Shown here piece after piece: positions 25,542 to 33,049 of a DNA stretch of 38,921 nucleotides; the first letter of the stretch is position 1; every line of letters starts with the position of its first letter. The stretch comes from CAIXYX01 sp043806415 (lineage in GTDB: Archaea > Micrarchaeota > Micrarchaeia > Anstonellales > Anstonellaceae), in assembly GCA_043806415.1 (NCBI GenBank), contig JAZDHB010000077.1, forward strand, positions 1 through 38,921. The letters are read 5' to 3'. Below the pieces are notes generated by a model that was given only the letters and a program-made list of their open reading frames with translations, did not search any database and was not told where the DNA came from. Both the position numbers and the translations under genes were made by a program.

Positions 25542-27749
25542 ATGGGAGAGTACAAATGCCAGAAATGCGGGATGGAATACGACAAACCCGGAAAGTGCGA
25601 GATGGACGGCACGAGGCTTGTCAAAACGGGGGGCGGCAGCCCCCCGGTTTCCACTTACGAATTTCAATCACATGGCATGACCCATGGCGAAAATATGGGC
25701 TGGTGGGAAAAATTCAGGATGAGTATGGGCATGACCATGGGGATGGACCACACCGGCCTGGCGGGCCGGGAAATGGCCAAGCTCATGGAAGAGGACATAC
25801 GCAACAAGTTCTTCGTATCGCTTTTATTGACTATCCCCGTGGTGCTCTATTCGCCGCTGGGCCAGTCGCTCGGCCTGAAGCTTCCCTCCCCAATCCCGAT
25901 CCCGTGGCTGCTCTTCGCCCTCTCAACTCCAGCATTCTTCTATTGCGGCTGGATATTCCTCTACTCCACGTTCGTGGCGCTGCGAGAGCGCAAGCTTAAC
26001 ATGGCGGTGCTGATTGCCGTCGGCATCACGGCCGCCTACGGCTTCAGTGCGCTGCTCACGCTGATGGGCAGCAGCGACACGTTCTACGACGCCGCCGTCA
26101 TGCTGATAACCTTCGTGCTGTTCGGCCACTGGATGGAGATGAAATCCAGGCGCGGGACCACCGACGCGCTGCAGGCGCTGTTCAACCTCGTGCCCCCGCA
26201 AGCCAGGCTGCTGCGCAACGGGCGCGAGGCGCTCGTGCCGACAAGCGATGTGAAGCCCGGCGACGTCCTCGTCCTCAAGCCGGGGGACAAGGTTCCGGTG
26301 GATGGCGTCATCATGGGCGGGGAGACGCTCATCGACGAGTCCATGGTGAGCGGCGAATCCATCCCGGTGCAGAAAAAACGCGGGGACAAGGTAATCGGGG
26401 GCTCCATCAACCAGAGCGGCTCGGTCAGGTTCAGGGCCACCCATGTGGGGGCAGACACCGCGCTGGCGCAAATCGTGCGGATGGTGGAGGTGGCCCAGAC
26501 CTCCAAGGCGCCGGGGCAGAGGCTGGCCGACAAATTCGCCGGATACCTCGTGATTGTGGCGGTGGGCAGCGGTTTTGTCACGTTCGCGGCGTGGTATTTC
26601 GTAGCCGGGCAGCCGCTGATGATGGCGCTCACCTTTGCAATATCGGCAGTCGTCATCGCATGCCCGGACGCGCTGGGGCTTGCGACCCCCACCGCCGTGG
26701 CGGTTGGCACGGGGTTGGGCGCGAAGCACAACATCCTCATCAAGGACGCCGCCACGCTGGAGCAGGCATCCAAAATCCAAGCTGTCGTGATGGACAAGAC
26801 CGGCACGCTGACCGAAGGCAGGCCCCGGGTGACGGACATCATAGCCTCTGCCGGTTTCGGCGCAAACGAGGTGCTTATGCTCGAAGCGGCGGTCGAGTCC
26901 AACTCGACGCACCCGCTAAGCCGGGCTGTAATCGAAGAGGCCAAGAGGCGGAAAATTAGCTTCCCTCAAAAGGTGGCCAAATTCTCCAACATCTCCGGGC
27001 ATGGCGTGGAAGCGAAAGTGGGCAGCCGGCACGTTCTTGTGGGGACTTCCAAGCTCATGACGGACCGCAAGGTGGACATCGCGCCATTGAGCCGGGAGAT
27101 GGACCGACTGGTGTCCGAGGGAAAGACCGTCATGCTGCTGGCCGTCAATGGCAAGCTGGCCGGTGTCACGGCCGCCGCCGACCAGATAAAGCCGACCGCG
27201 AAGATGGCCGTGGAAAGGATGCACGAACTCGGGCTGGAAGTCGCCATGATAAGCGGGGACAATCAGAAGACCGCAGATGCCGTGGCAAAAAAGCTTGGCA
27301 TCGAGAGGGTGTTCGCGCAGGTGCTGCCGGAAGACAAGGCGAAATACGTGAAAAAGCTGCAAGAGGAGGGGAAATTCGTCGCCATGGTGGGAGACGGGGT
27401 CAATGACGCCCCGGCGCTCGCGCAGGCCGACATCGGCATCGCCATCGGCGCGGGGACCGACGTGGCCATCGAGACGGCGAAAATCGTGCTGATGAAATCC
27501 GACCCGGCCGACATCCTGCGGGCCATCCGGCTCTCCAAGGCCACCGTGCGCAAGATGAAGGAAAACCTCGTCTGGGCGTCCGGCTACAACCTGCTGGCCA
27601 TTCCCATCGCGGCGGGCATGCTTTATCCGGGTTATGGCATCGTCCTTCCGCCGGAAATTGCCGCCCTGCTCATGAGCGTCTCGTCCATCATCGTCGCAAC
27701 GAACGCAGTGCTTCTCAAGCGCGCCGAGAAGGAATTGATTGGCATCTGA
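25542..27749 (+). CDS. Heavy-metal P1B-type ATPase with CPD motif and N-terminal Cys-rich segment
   Basis: The 735-residue ATP-driven pump contains DKTGTLTEG with the phosphorylated Asp418, the actuator loop SMVSGESIPV, and GDGVNDAPALAQADIGIAIG. The sixth-helix metal motif reads ACPDALGLATP (Cys374-Pro-Asp376) instead of CPC or CPH. The N-terminus has no HMA domain but a zinc-ribbon-like YKCQKCGMEYDKPGKCEMDG and then a Met/His-rich stretch (HGMTHGENMGWW, MSMGMTMGMDH). Substrate is probably copper or silver by context, but CPD changes the ligand set. A GGAGG lies upstream of ATG 25542. It belongs to the 23177-28159 gene row. Confidence 0.93.
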   Translation: MGEYKCQKCGMEYDKPGKCEMDGTRLVKTGGGSPPVSTYEFQSHGMTHGENMGWWEKFRMSMGMTMGMDHTGLAGREMAKLMEEDIRNKFFVSLLLTIPVVLYSPLGQSLGLKLPSPIPIPWLLFALSTPAFFYCGWIFLYSTFVALRERKLNMAVLIAVGITAAYGFSALLTLMGSSDTFYDAAVMLITFVLFGHWMEMKSRRGTTDALQALFNLVPPQARLLRNGREALVPTSDVKPGDVLVLKPGDKVPVDGVIMGGETLIDESMVSGESIPVQKKRGDKVIGGSINQSGSVRFRATHVGADTALAQIVRMVEVAQTSKAPGQRLADKFAGYLVIVAVGSGFVTFAAWYFVAGQPLMMALTFAISAVVIACPDALGLATPTAVAVGTGLGAKHNILIKDAATLEQASKIQAVVMDKTGTLTEGRPRVTDIIASAGFGANEVLMLEAAVESNSTHPLSRAVIEEAKRRKISFPQKVAKFSNISGHGVEAKVGSRHVLVGTSKLMTDRKVDIAPLSREMDRLVSEGKTVMLLAVNGKLAGVTAAADQIKPTAKMAVERMHELGLEVAMISGDNQKTADAVAKKLGIERVFAQVLPEDKAKYVKKLQEEGKFVAMVGDGVNDAPALAQADIGIAIGAGTDVAIETAKIVLMKSDPADILRAIRLSKATVRKMKENLVWASGYNLLAIPIAAGMLYPGYGIVLPPEIAALLMSVSSIIVATNAVLLKRAEKELIGI

Positions 27750-27760
27750 GGGGGATTGGA

Positions 27761-28159
27761 ATGGAATACTACTATCGCAAGGAAAACAAGGAAGGCTTCG
27801 GGAAAGCCGTTGAACGTCTCAAGCAGGAGTTGGGCCGTGAAGGGTTCGGGGTGCTGACGGAAATCGACGTGAAGGCCACGCTCAAGAAAAAACTGGGCGT
27901 GGAATCCGCAAACTATGTCATCCTCGGCGCCTGCAACCCGGTTCTGGCCCACCAAGCGTTGCAATCCGAGAAGAACATCGGCGTCTATCTCCCATGCAAT
28001 GTCATAGTGTATGATGAGAACGGCCTAACGTGGATATCTTCCGTCCGCCCCACCGTCGCCATGTCCCGCGTAGGGAACGAGAAGCTGGCCCCTATTGCGC
28101 AGGCGGTGGAGGAAAAGCTCAAAGCCGTCGTGGACCGCGCATGCAGTCCTGCTTTGTAA
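27761..28159 (+). CDS. DUF302 protein
   Basis: The 132-residue single-domain cytosolic protein has the DUF302 pattern: GFGVLTEIDVKATLKKKLG, YVILGACNPVLAHQAL, IGVYLPCNVIVYDENG, and VEEKLKAVVDRA at the end. The two Cys (GACNP and LPCNV) are conserved in the family and suggest thiol or metal binding. DUF302 proteins commonly sit beside heavy-metal ATPases and sulfur genes, as here. ATG lies 12 bases after the ATPase stop, so it is the last gene of that row. The biochemical role is not known. Confidence 0.9.
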   Translation: MEYYYRKENKEGFGKAVERLKQELGREGFGVLTEIDVKATLKKKLGVESANYVILGACNPVLAHQALQSEKNIGVYLPCNVIVYDENGLTWISSVRPTVAMSRVGNEKLAPIAQAVEEKLKAVVDRACSPAL

Positions 28160-28242
28160 GGCAGGGTTTTTTGCGCGGGCATGCCGGCGAATGCGCGGCT
28201 GCGGGCATCTCGCGTATCAAACAGGGCGCGCAAGTCCATTTG

Positions 28243-28380
28243 TCATTTTATCGCATGCGATGTTATCGCGAGGCTGCAGCTGTGGTGGCGCCTGCACCAC
28301 GCCTCGCACTTTTTCGCCCATTCCTTCTCCCTATAGGAAAGGCCGCAGTCGCCGCATTTGAAAATTTCTGGAGATGCCAT
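28243..28380 (-). CDS. 45-residue Cys-rich zinc-ribbon-like protein
   Basis: A tiny gene reads MASPEIFKCGDCGLSYREKE then WAKKCEAWCRRHHSCSLA and ends AIK. The CxxCGLxYxxKEWAxKCxxWCxxHxSC pattern matches a conserved family of very small archaeal proteins. Five Cys and two adjacent His (HH) could bind one or two metal ions. It lies downstream of the interrupted Met-rich gene on the same strand. It is short, but the motif conservation makes a chance frame unlikely. It may serve as a metal buffer; the function is unknown. Confidence 0.72.
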   Translation of the reverse strand: MASPEIFKCGDCGLSYREKEWAKKCEAWCRRHHSCSLAITSHAIK

Positions 28381-28437
28381 GCGAATCACCAGTCAACTGG
28401 AATGAAAAACAAAAGATGGGAGTCGGCCTCTTCTACC

Positions 28438-29076
28438 CTATCTTCTCGGTTTTTTTCCATTGCCTTTATTCTGGACATTCCGGTAGAGCCAGACAATCGC
28501 CAGCACCAGCGCGACCACGGCCAGCACCCAAAGGATGCCGCTGAATATCCAGCCATAGCCGTATGCCATCGATGCGCCAAAGCCTCCCATCATTCCATAG
28601 CCTTGCACGTATCCCGCCCCGGCCGACGGGACTCCATAGGCGCCCATCATGCCGTATCGCACCGGGTAAGCTGACTGTTGCGAACCATTGCCTGCATAGT
28701 ATCATGCCGGCGCGTTCCCGTAATCCGCCGCGCTGCCATAAGCATATCGTCCCATCATGGGCATCACGCCCATCATGCCGGCATAGGTGACGGGCGTGTC
28801 CGTCCGGCCGCAGTAGAACGCCTCCGCTATCTGGATGTGCGTATTGCGCAGGCTCGCAGAGCCCTCGCCGCCCATCACGCTGTCCATGTAGGCATGCGCG
28901 GCGCCGGGGTGCATCTGCTCCATGTAATAATCCCCGATAAGCTCAAGCTGGCTGTCATTCAGGTTCGCGCAGCTGACGTTCTGGCTGACGAGCTGGCGCG
29001 CGGCCGAGAAATCGTCCATCTGCGCCAGCACCATGCCCATCAGGCCGAGCATTGCCAATATCACCTGAGCTTTCAT
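28438..29076 (-). pseudogene. Secreted/membrane Met-rich protein interrupted by one in-frame TGA
   Basis: Two parts lie in the same frame, separated only by TGA at 28702-28704. The first (29076-28705, 124 residues) has a signal peptide (MKAQVILAMLGLMGMVLAQ) and a domain with VSCANLNDSQLELIGDYYME, QMHPGAAHAYMDSVMGGEGS and IAEAFYCG. The second (87 codons) continues YYAGNGSQQ to YGMMGAYGVPSAGAGYVQGY, GMMGGFG, and a membrane helix (IFSGILWVLAVVALVLAIVW) with a basic tail. The family, as I recall it, usually joins these as secreted domain, Gly/Met linker and C-terminal anchor. Point mutation, readthrough or a sequencing error are possible. GGAGGTAATG precedes ATG 29076. If truncated, the protein would lose its anchor. 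Confidence 0.75.
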
Positions 29077-29103
29077 GTCATTACCTCCCTCGCGTGTTAA
29101 TTC

Positions 29104-29661
29104 CTATTTTTGCGCCACCTCATTTGACAGGCCGTCCATAAGCTCGGACGGCATCTGGATCAGGTTGATTTTCCCGACCCTGCGCACCTCGACCACGCCC
29201 CGCGAGCGCAGGCGCTCCACAACGCGATGGGCCCGCACCTTCCCCATCCCGTCCAGCATGGCGATCTCGGACTGGTAGATGCTGCCTTTCCTCTCCAAGA
29301 CGAGCCGGACCACCGCCCGCTCGTCGTCGTTGAGGAACTTGAGCAGGAGATTGGCGTTCCATCTCACCTCGGCCCCCTTCTTCTCCAGCATCCCGCTCAG
29401 CAGGTAGAACGCGCCGGCCCCCACCGCCAGCCCCAGCGCGGCGATGGTCACCATGAATTCGACGTGATAGCTGACGAGCGGTCCGAACACGGGGGACGTC
29501 TGCATATGCTCGGCGCTCAAATGATATGTGAAGATGAGCGTGAGCACCAGAAAGACGAATCCGGACATCATGAAAATGAGCAGCAGGGCCTCTTTGCGGT
29601 TCTTGCCCGGCAAGACATCCAGCATCCGTTCAGCCAGCGACTTTTTTTCGTTGCTTGCCAT
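29104..29661 (-). CDS. Membrane-anchored winged-helix transcription regulator (paralog 1)
   Basis: The 185-residue protein has two N-terminal helices in the membrane (EALLLIFMMSGFVFLVLTLI and VEFMVTIAALGLAVGAGAFY) and a cytoplasmic winged-helix domain: LLLKFLNDDERAVVRLVLER, YQSEIAMLDGMGKVRAHRVV, ERLRSRGVVEVRRVGKINLI. It is clearly related to the regulator at 38455. The outer loop (HMQTSPVFGPLVSYH) has Met and His residues and could sense metal. ATG 29661 is used; a GTG at 29673 is possible. A repeated TGAAACCAT motif overlaps and precedes the start. It is the first gene of a minus-strand row with the interrupted Met-rich gene and the 45-residue protein. Confidence 0.85.
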   Translation of the reverse strand: MASNEKKSLAERMLDVLPGKNRKEALLLIFMMSGFVFLVLTLIFTYHLSAEHMQTSPVFGPLVSYHVEFMVTIAALGLAVGAGAFYLLSGMLEKKGAEVRWNANLLLKFLNDDERAVVRLVLERKGSIYQSEIAMLDGMGKVRAHRVVERLRSRGVVEVRRVGKINLIQMPSELMDGLSNEVAQK

Positions 29662-29694
29662 GGTTTCACTCACTCATAAGTATGGTTTCATTCA
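29660..29694 (-). promoter_or_regulatory. Paired operator-like repeat at the paralog 1 promoter
   Basis: TGARTGAAACCAT (minus strand) occurs twice, at 29660-29672 and 29682-29694, with starts 22 bases apart, and spans the start codon. A TTACATATGAA element lies just upstream. The same core (RTGAAACMAT) and the same spacing occur before the paralogous regulator at 38455. Confidence 0.65.
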
Positions 29695-29794
29695 TATGTA
29701 ACCATAGGATGCATGGATTTAATCCGATATGAGGATTTATAATCCTGCCCAATTCGCAGGAAAGAGCATGAAAAACAAAACAAGCTGACACAAG

Positions 29795-30045
29795 AGTTCG
29801 AAGATAAAATCAGATTCGCCGAAGAGCACCCGGCACTAAAGTGCCGGGTTTGAAGCTCATTTTAGCGAATACTCGACACAAACAAGGCTCGACGCATCGA
29901 GCCTTGTTGCACCATCGGCTCGCGGCCGATGGTTGAGCCGGTCGACATTCACTCCGTGTCCTGAAGGGCACGGTTTCTCTGCCGGCTTGTCGATGATGGA
30001 CAGACAGTTCGAAGATAAACCGAGGGAAGGCAAGACGAAGATAAA
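29795..30045. repeat. Hairpin array flanked by AGTTCGAAGATAAA direct repeats
   Basis: The 426-base gap between divergent genes (29662-30087) holds no gene but much structure. Stems: ACCCGGCACT (29828-29837) with 29840-29849; a 12-base stem 29881-29892 with 29897-29908 and a CGCA loop; ACCATCGGC (29911-29919) with 29925-29933; and an imperfect stem (CCGTGTCC with GGGCACGG) near 29956-29975. AGTTCGAAGATAAA flanks the array at 29795-29808 and 30006-30019, and CGAAGATAAA recurs at 30036-30045. It looks like a small non-autonomous insertion or a structured leader for the DsbA-like gene. Confidence 0.7.
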
Positions 30046-30087
30046 ATGAGAGACCGACAAGAACATTGGGTGGTTTGAGTGAGCGAT

Positions 30088-30981
30088 ATGTCTGAGAGCG
30101 AGAAAGTCCATATCTCCGAAGGCGAGTTCCGTTCTTCCAGCCACGAAAGCGAAGGCCATCATTCCGGGTATCATGCCGGCGGCCATTCGCCCACCGGCGA
30201 TCAAGGCATTCATCATGCCGGCGCCCATCCCTCCAGCGCCGATTCCGTCCTTTACCTGCTGGCCACCGTGATTCTTATCTCATCCGTGATCATCTCCGCT
30301 TCCGTTTTCTTCTCGGTATCCTCTTTCTCCGCCACGATGGGCGCGTGGTCCGCCTCTGCCGGCGCGCAGGCCCCTTCCAACGCCATCGCGCCGTCCCCCT
30401 CACCGACCGCGGCTCCGACTCAGGCTCCAGCTGCCGCTCCTCGGCCTTCCGCCCCCGCGAAAATCGACTTGAGCGGCCTCCCCTTCCAGGGGCCTGCGGA
30501 CGCCAAAGTCGCCGTGGTCGAATACGCCGACTTCCAGTGCCCCTTCTGCGCGCGGGCGTATCCCACCGTCAAGCAGGTGATGGGCGACTACAACGGCAAG
30601 GTCAGGTTCTATTTCAAGAATTTCCCGCTCTCCTTCCACCAGAATGCCCAGAAGGCGGCCGAAGCGTACGAGTGCGCGCTCGAGCAGGGCAAGCCTTGGG
30701 AATACCACGACGCACTCTTCACCAACGGGCAGGGGGACGGCACCGGATTGGACACGGCCAGCCTCAAGCAGTATGCGGCCCAGCTCGGGCTGGACACCGC
30801 GAAATTCGACGCGTGCCTGGATGGCGGCCAGATGGCCTCCCGAGTGGCCGCCGAACAGGCCGAAGGCTCCCGGAACGGCGTGAGCGGCACGCCGACCTTC
30901 TTCGTCAACGGCCAGATCCTGGTGGGGGCGCAGCCCTACAGCGCGTTCAAGTCGCTCATCGATTCGCAACTGGCCGGTTGA
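30088..30981 (+). CDS. Membrane-anchored DsbA/thioredoxin-like disulfide oxidoreductase
   Basis: The protein has 297 residues. An N-terminal His/Ser-rich cytoplasmic part (GHHSGYHAGGHSPTGDQGIH) leads to one membrane helix (VLYLLATVILISSVIISASV), then a Pro/Ala linker and a thioredoxin-fold domain of about 175 residues. YADFQCPFCARAYP gives the redox pair Cys151-Pro-Phe-Cys154, and NGVSGTPTFFVNGQ has the cis-Pro. This is the DsbA-like Thioredoxin_4 type that makes or repairs disulfides outside the cytoplasm. It likely serves the Cys-containing cupredoxins next to it. ATG 30088 is chosen; GTG 30079 is in frame. Confidence 0.9.
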   Translation: MSESEKVHISEGEFRSSSHESEGHHSGYHAGGHSPTGDQGIHHAGAHPSSADSVLYLLATVILISSVIISASVFFSVSSFSATMGAWSASAGAQAPSNAIAPSPSPTAAPTQAPAAAPRPSAPAKIDLSGLPFQGPADAKVAVVEYADFQCPFCARAYPTVKQVMGDYNGKVRFYFKNFPLSFHQNAQKAAEAYECALEQGKPWEYHDALFTNGQGDGTGLDTASLKQYAAQLGLDTAKFDACLDGGQMASRVAAEQAEGSRNGVSGTPTFFVNGQILVGAQPYSAFKSLIDSQLAG

Positions 30982-31034
30982 GAGCCGGTCGGGCGTTTAT
31001 GTCATAACCTAAATTCAAACTCCGGGGTGTTCAT

Positions 31035-31820
31035 ATGGTTGAAATGAAGCATGTATTCATCGCAGTCTGCGTGCTGGCGCTGGCGTTCGTGGCTTTCATG
31101 GCCACTTCCGCATCGGCCGCATCCGCAGCCGCATACGGGCGCGGCCCGGCCGGAGGCGGATTGGCAGGCGGCAACGGCGCGCCGTGCGGGCCGCAGGGCT
31201 GCGTCGGCATGGCCTTGGGTGATCCCAGCCTCAAGGATTTCGTCATCAAGGCCACGAAGTTCGCCTTCAGCCCGTCCACCATCGCGGTGAACAAGGGCGA
31301 CCGCGTGCGCCTCACGCTGCAGAACGTGGACGGCGCGCACGGCCTGTCAATTTCCGAATACGGAGTGAACCTCCAGCCCGGCTCGGGCCAGAGCCAGACG
31401 GCCGAGTTCGTGGCCGACAAGGCCGGCACCTTCAATTTCGCCTGCACGGTCTATTGCGGCAGCGGGCACCTCGACATGTCCGGCAAGCTGGTGGTGGACG
31501 ATGCGGCAGGCTCGCAGGCGCAGGCCCCCGCCCCGGCGCCAGCTCCTGCCCCGGTTGTACAGGAAATCCGCCTGCACGCCGGCGCCTACGGGTATGACAA
31601 CCCCGTGCTGTACGTGAAAGCGGGCCAGCCGGTCAAGTTCGATTTCTCGGCCGACGCGTCGGCCGGGTGCGGGCGGCAGGTCATCATCGATGGAGTGGGG
31701 GTGAACCTGATCTCGCGCAACGGGGAGACCGTCTCGGCCACCTTCACGGCGCCCAAACCGGGTCAATACGCCTACCACTGCGGCATGAACATGTTCCGCG
31801 GCGTGCTCACGGCCAGCTAA
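31035..31820 (+). CDS. Two-domain cupredoxin with CuA-type ligand set
   Basis: The 261-residue secreted protein has a signal peptide (MVEMKHVFIAVCVLALAFVA). Domain 1 (about 65-155) is COX2-like: His102 in DGAHGLSIS and NFACTVYCGSGHLDMSGKL with Cys137, Cys141, His145, Met148, the C-x3-C-x3-H-x2-M pattern of binuclear CuA sites. After a Pro/Ala linker, domain 2 (about 175-261) resembles exported cupredoxins: SAGCGRQVIIDG (Cys212) and YAYHCGMNMFRG (Cys249, Met251, Met253). No cytochrome oxidase subunit I or nitrous oxide reductase is in the window, so the role may be copper storage, transfer or electron transfer. GGGGTG lies upstream of ATG 31035. Confidence 0.88.
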   Translation: MVEMKHVFIAVCVLALAFVAFMATSASAASAAAYGRGPAGGGLAGGNGAPCGPQGCVGMALGDPSLKDFVIKATKFAFSPSTIAVNKGDRVRLTLQNVDGAHGLSISEYGVNLQPGSGQSQTAEFVADKAGTFNFACTVYCGSGHLDMSGKLVVDDAAGSQAQAPAPAPAPAPVVQEIRLHAGAYGYDNPVLYVKAGQPVKFDFSADASAGCGRQVIIDGVGVNLISRNGETVSATFTAPKPGQYAYHCGMNMFRGVLTAS

Positions 31821-31826
31821 GGGGAA

Positions 31827-32351
31827 ATGATGATGAAGATCTGGGCGACCGGACTGGAGACCGTGTTCTCCAAGGGCAAGTACGCCTGGCTAGCCTTGGC
31901 CCTCTTTTTCGTTTTTCTTTCCATTTACGCCGTGCTCAATGACGTGGTGGTCCTCAATCCGTTCTATGCCGGCCTCCCGGCGCCCGACGGGCACGCCTTG
32001 CCCCCCGTCTCTCTCAATTCGAGCCTGTCCTGGTGGGATGCGGTGCCGACCGTGCTGCTGGCGGGCCTTGCCGCGCTGGGCTTCTCCATCGCAGCATTCC
32101 AGATGGCCGAACTCTCCCGGATCGCGCCCGCCTCGAAGCTCGGGGCGGCCGGAGGCTTCATGGGCGCGTTCGCCAGCGCCTGTCCCATCTGCCAGCCCGT
32201 CTGGCTGCTTTGGCTGGGTTTCGGAAGCGTGTCTGCCTTTTTGGTGGACTGGAGCATCTACATCTTCGCGGCCAGTCTCCTGCTGCTGGCCTTCTCGATC
32301 CACAAGAGCCTGCAGGCCGTGGCCAGCGGGTGCCCGGTGCGGAAGATGTGA
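31827..32351 (+). CDS. Four-helix membrane protein with intramembrane CPIC motif
   Basis: The 174-residue protein has about four membrane helices. The third loop or helix contains GAFASACPICQPVWLLWLGF, a Cys-Pro-x-Cys placed inside the bilayer, followed by a Ser/Val-rich helix. SGCPVRKM at the end adds another Cys-Pro. Such CPxC pairs in helices suit metal or thiol handling, much like DsbD/CcdA or copper-transport proteins, but no such family is assigned. It lies six bases after the cupredoxin stop with AAGGGGAA before ATG, so it forms an operon with the DsbA-like and cupredoxin genes. Confidence 0.65.
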   Translation: MMMKIWATGLETVFSKGKYAWLALALFFVFLSIYAVLNDVVVLNPFYAGLPAPDGHALPPVSLNSSLSWWDAVPTVLLAGLAALGFSIAAFQMAELSRIAPASKLGAAGGFMGAFASACPICQPVWLLWLGFGSVSAFLVDWSIYIFAASLLLLAFSIHKSLQAVASGCPVRKM

Positions 32352-32377
32352 ATGCGCGCTCTTCCAGCTCCTATTAC

Positions 32378-33028
32378 TTACTTGCGCATGATATCCTCGA
32401 GCAGGGCCGCGAAATATGCTCCCATCGCGGCTCCGGCGATGGCCCCGGTAAGCATGCGCATGAAATTGGTGCTTTCCCAGAAGCCGAGCATCTGGGAGGT
32501 GCCGTCGATGCCCATCGGCACCAGCGCCAGGACAAGCCATACTGGCGAGGGGATGCCCCGCCGCCGCCCGCCCCGGACAACCGGGTATACGAGCATCGCG
32601 GCCAGCATCGGAATGTAGATCGAATAGTCCCTCGTGTCGTTGGCGAACTTGTATCCCACCAAGCCGTTGCGCTCGACCTTCTCGGCCTTGTTGCGCCCGA
32701 TCTGGTTTTGGGCGTAATGGGTGAATATGCCGTTGTAGGCCGGATTCCCGTTCAGCGTGTATATGGTGGAAATGTTCGCCTCCGTCTCCCGGCCCTGCAC
32801 GATGCAGTCTTGTATCGAAAATACGCCGGCCGGGCTCCGGAAGACGCATTGGGAGCGGTAAATCCACTGGTGGTCGTAGGAGTGGAGGTTGTAGAGCATG
32901 CCGCCCAGGTCCCCGAATCCCGCGAATATCAGGAACGGCGGCGCCATGATGGTGAGGATGAAAAGGGCCAATAGCACCACGGCGGCCTGGTAAACCCGGC
33001 CGCTCTCCATCCAGCCTCGAATATCCAT
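32378..33028 (-). CDS. DUF2085-like membrane protein
   Basis: The 216-residue protein has about four helices and the DUF2085 C-terminal signature LALVPMGIDGTSQMLGFWES followed by TNFMRMLTGAIAGAA. The N-terminal half contains LHSYDHQWIYRSQCVFRSP, where the family usually has a CHQ motif; here it is DHQ. VERNGLVGYKFANDTRDYSI is a large external or cytoplasmic loop. The function of DUF2085 is unknown. It lies on the minus strand, converging with the CPIC protein. Confidence 0.78.
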   Translation of the reverse strand: MDIRGWMESGRVYQAAVVLLALFILTIMAPPFLIFAGFGDLGGMLYNLHSYDHQWIYRSQCVFRSPAGVFSIQDCIVQGRETEANISTIYTLNGNPAYNGIFTHYAQNQIGRNKAEKVERNGLVGYKFANDTRDYSIYIPMLAAMLVYPVVRGGRRRGIPSPVWLVLALVPMGIDGTSQMLGFWESTNFMRMLTGAIAGAAMGAYFAALLEDIMRK

Positions 33029-33049
33029 CCTCTCCCCTCCAAAACCGGT

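Noticed and set aside
25923..26912. Long minus-strand frame across the CPD ATPase
   Set aside because: It lies opposite the conserved ATPase core, and the product is low-complexity and Arg/His-rich.
28702..28704. TGA read as Trp, Gly or selenocysteine by recoding
   Set aside because: TGA ends several other genes here, no SECIS-like hairpin was recognised, and Cys or Sec is not expected at this linker position.
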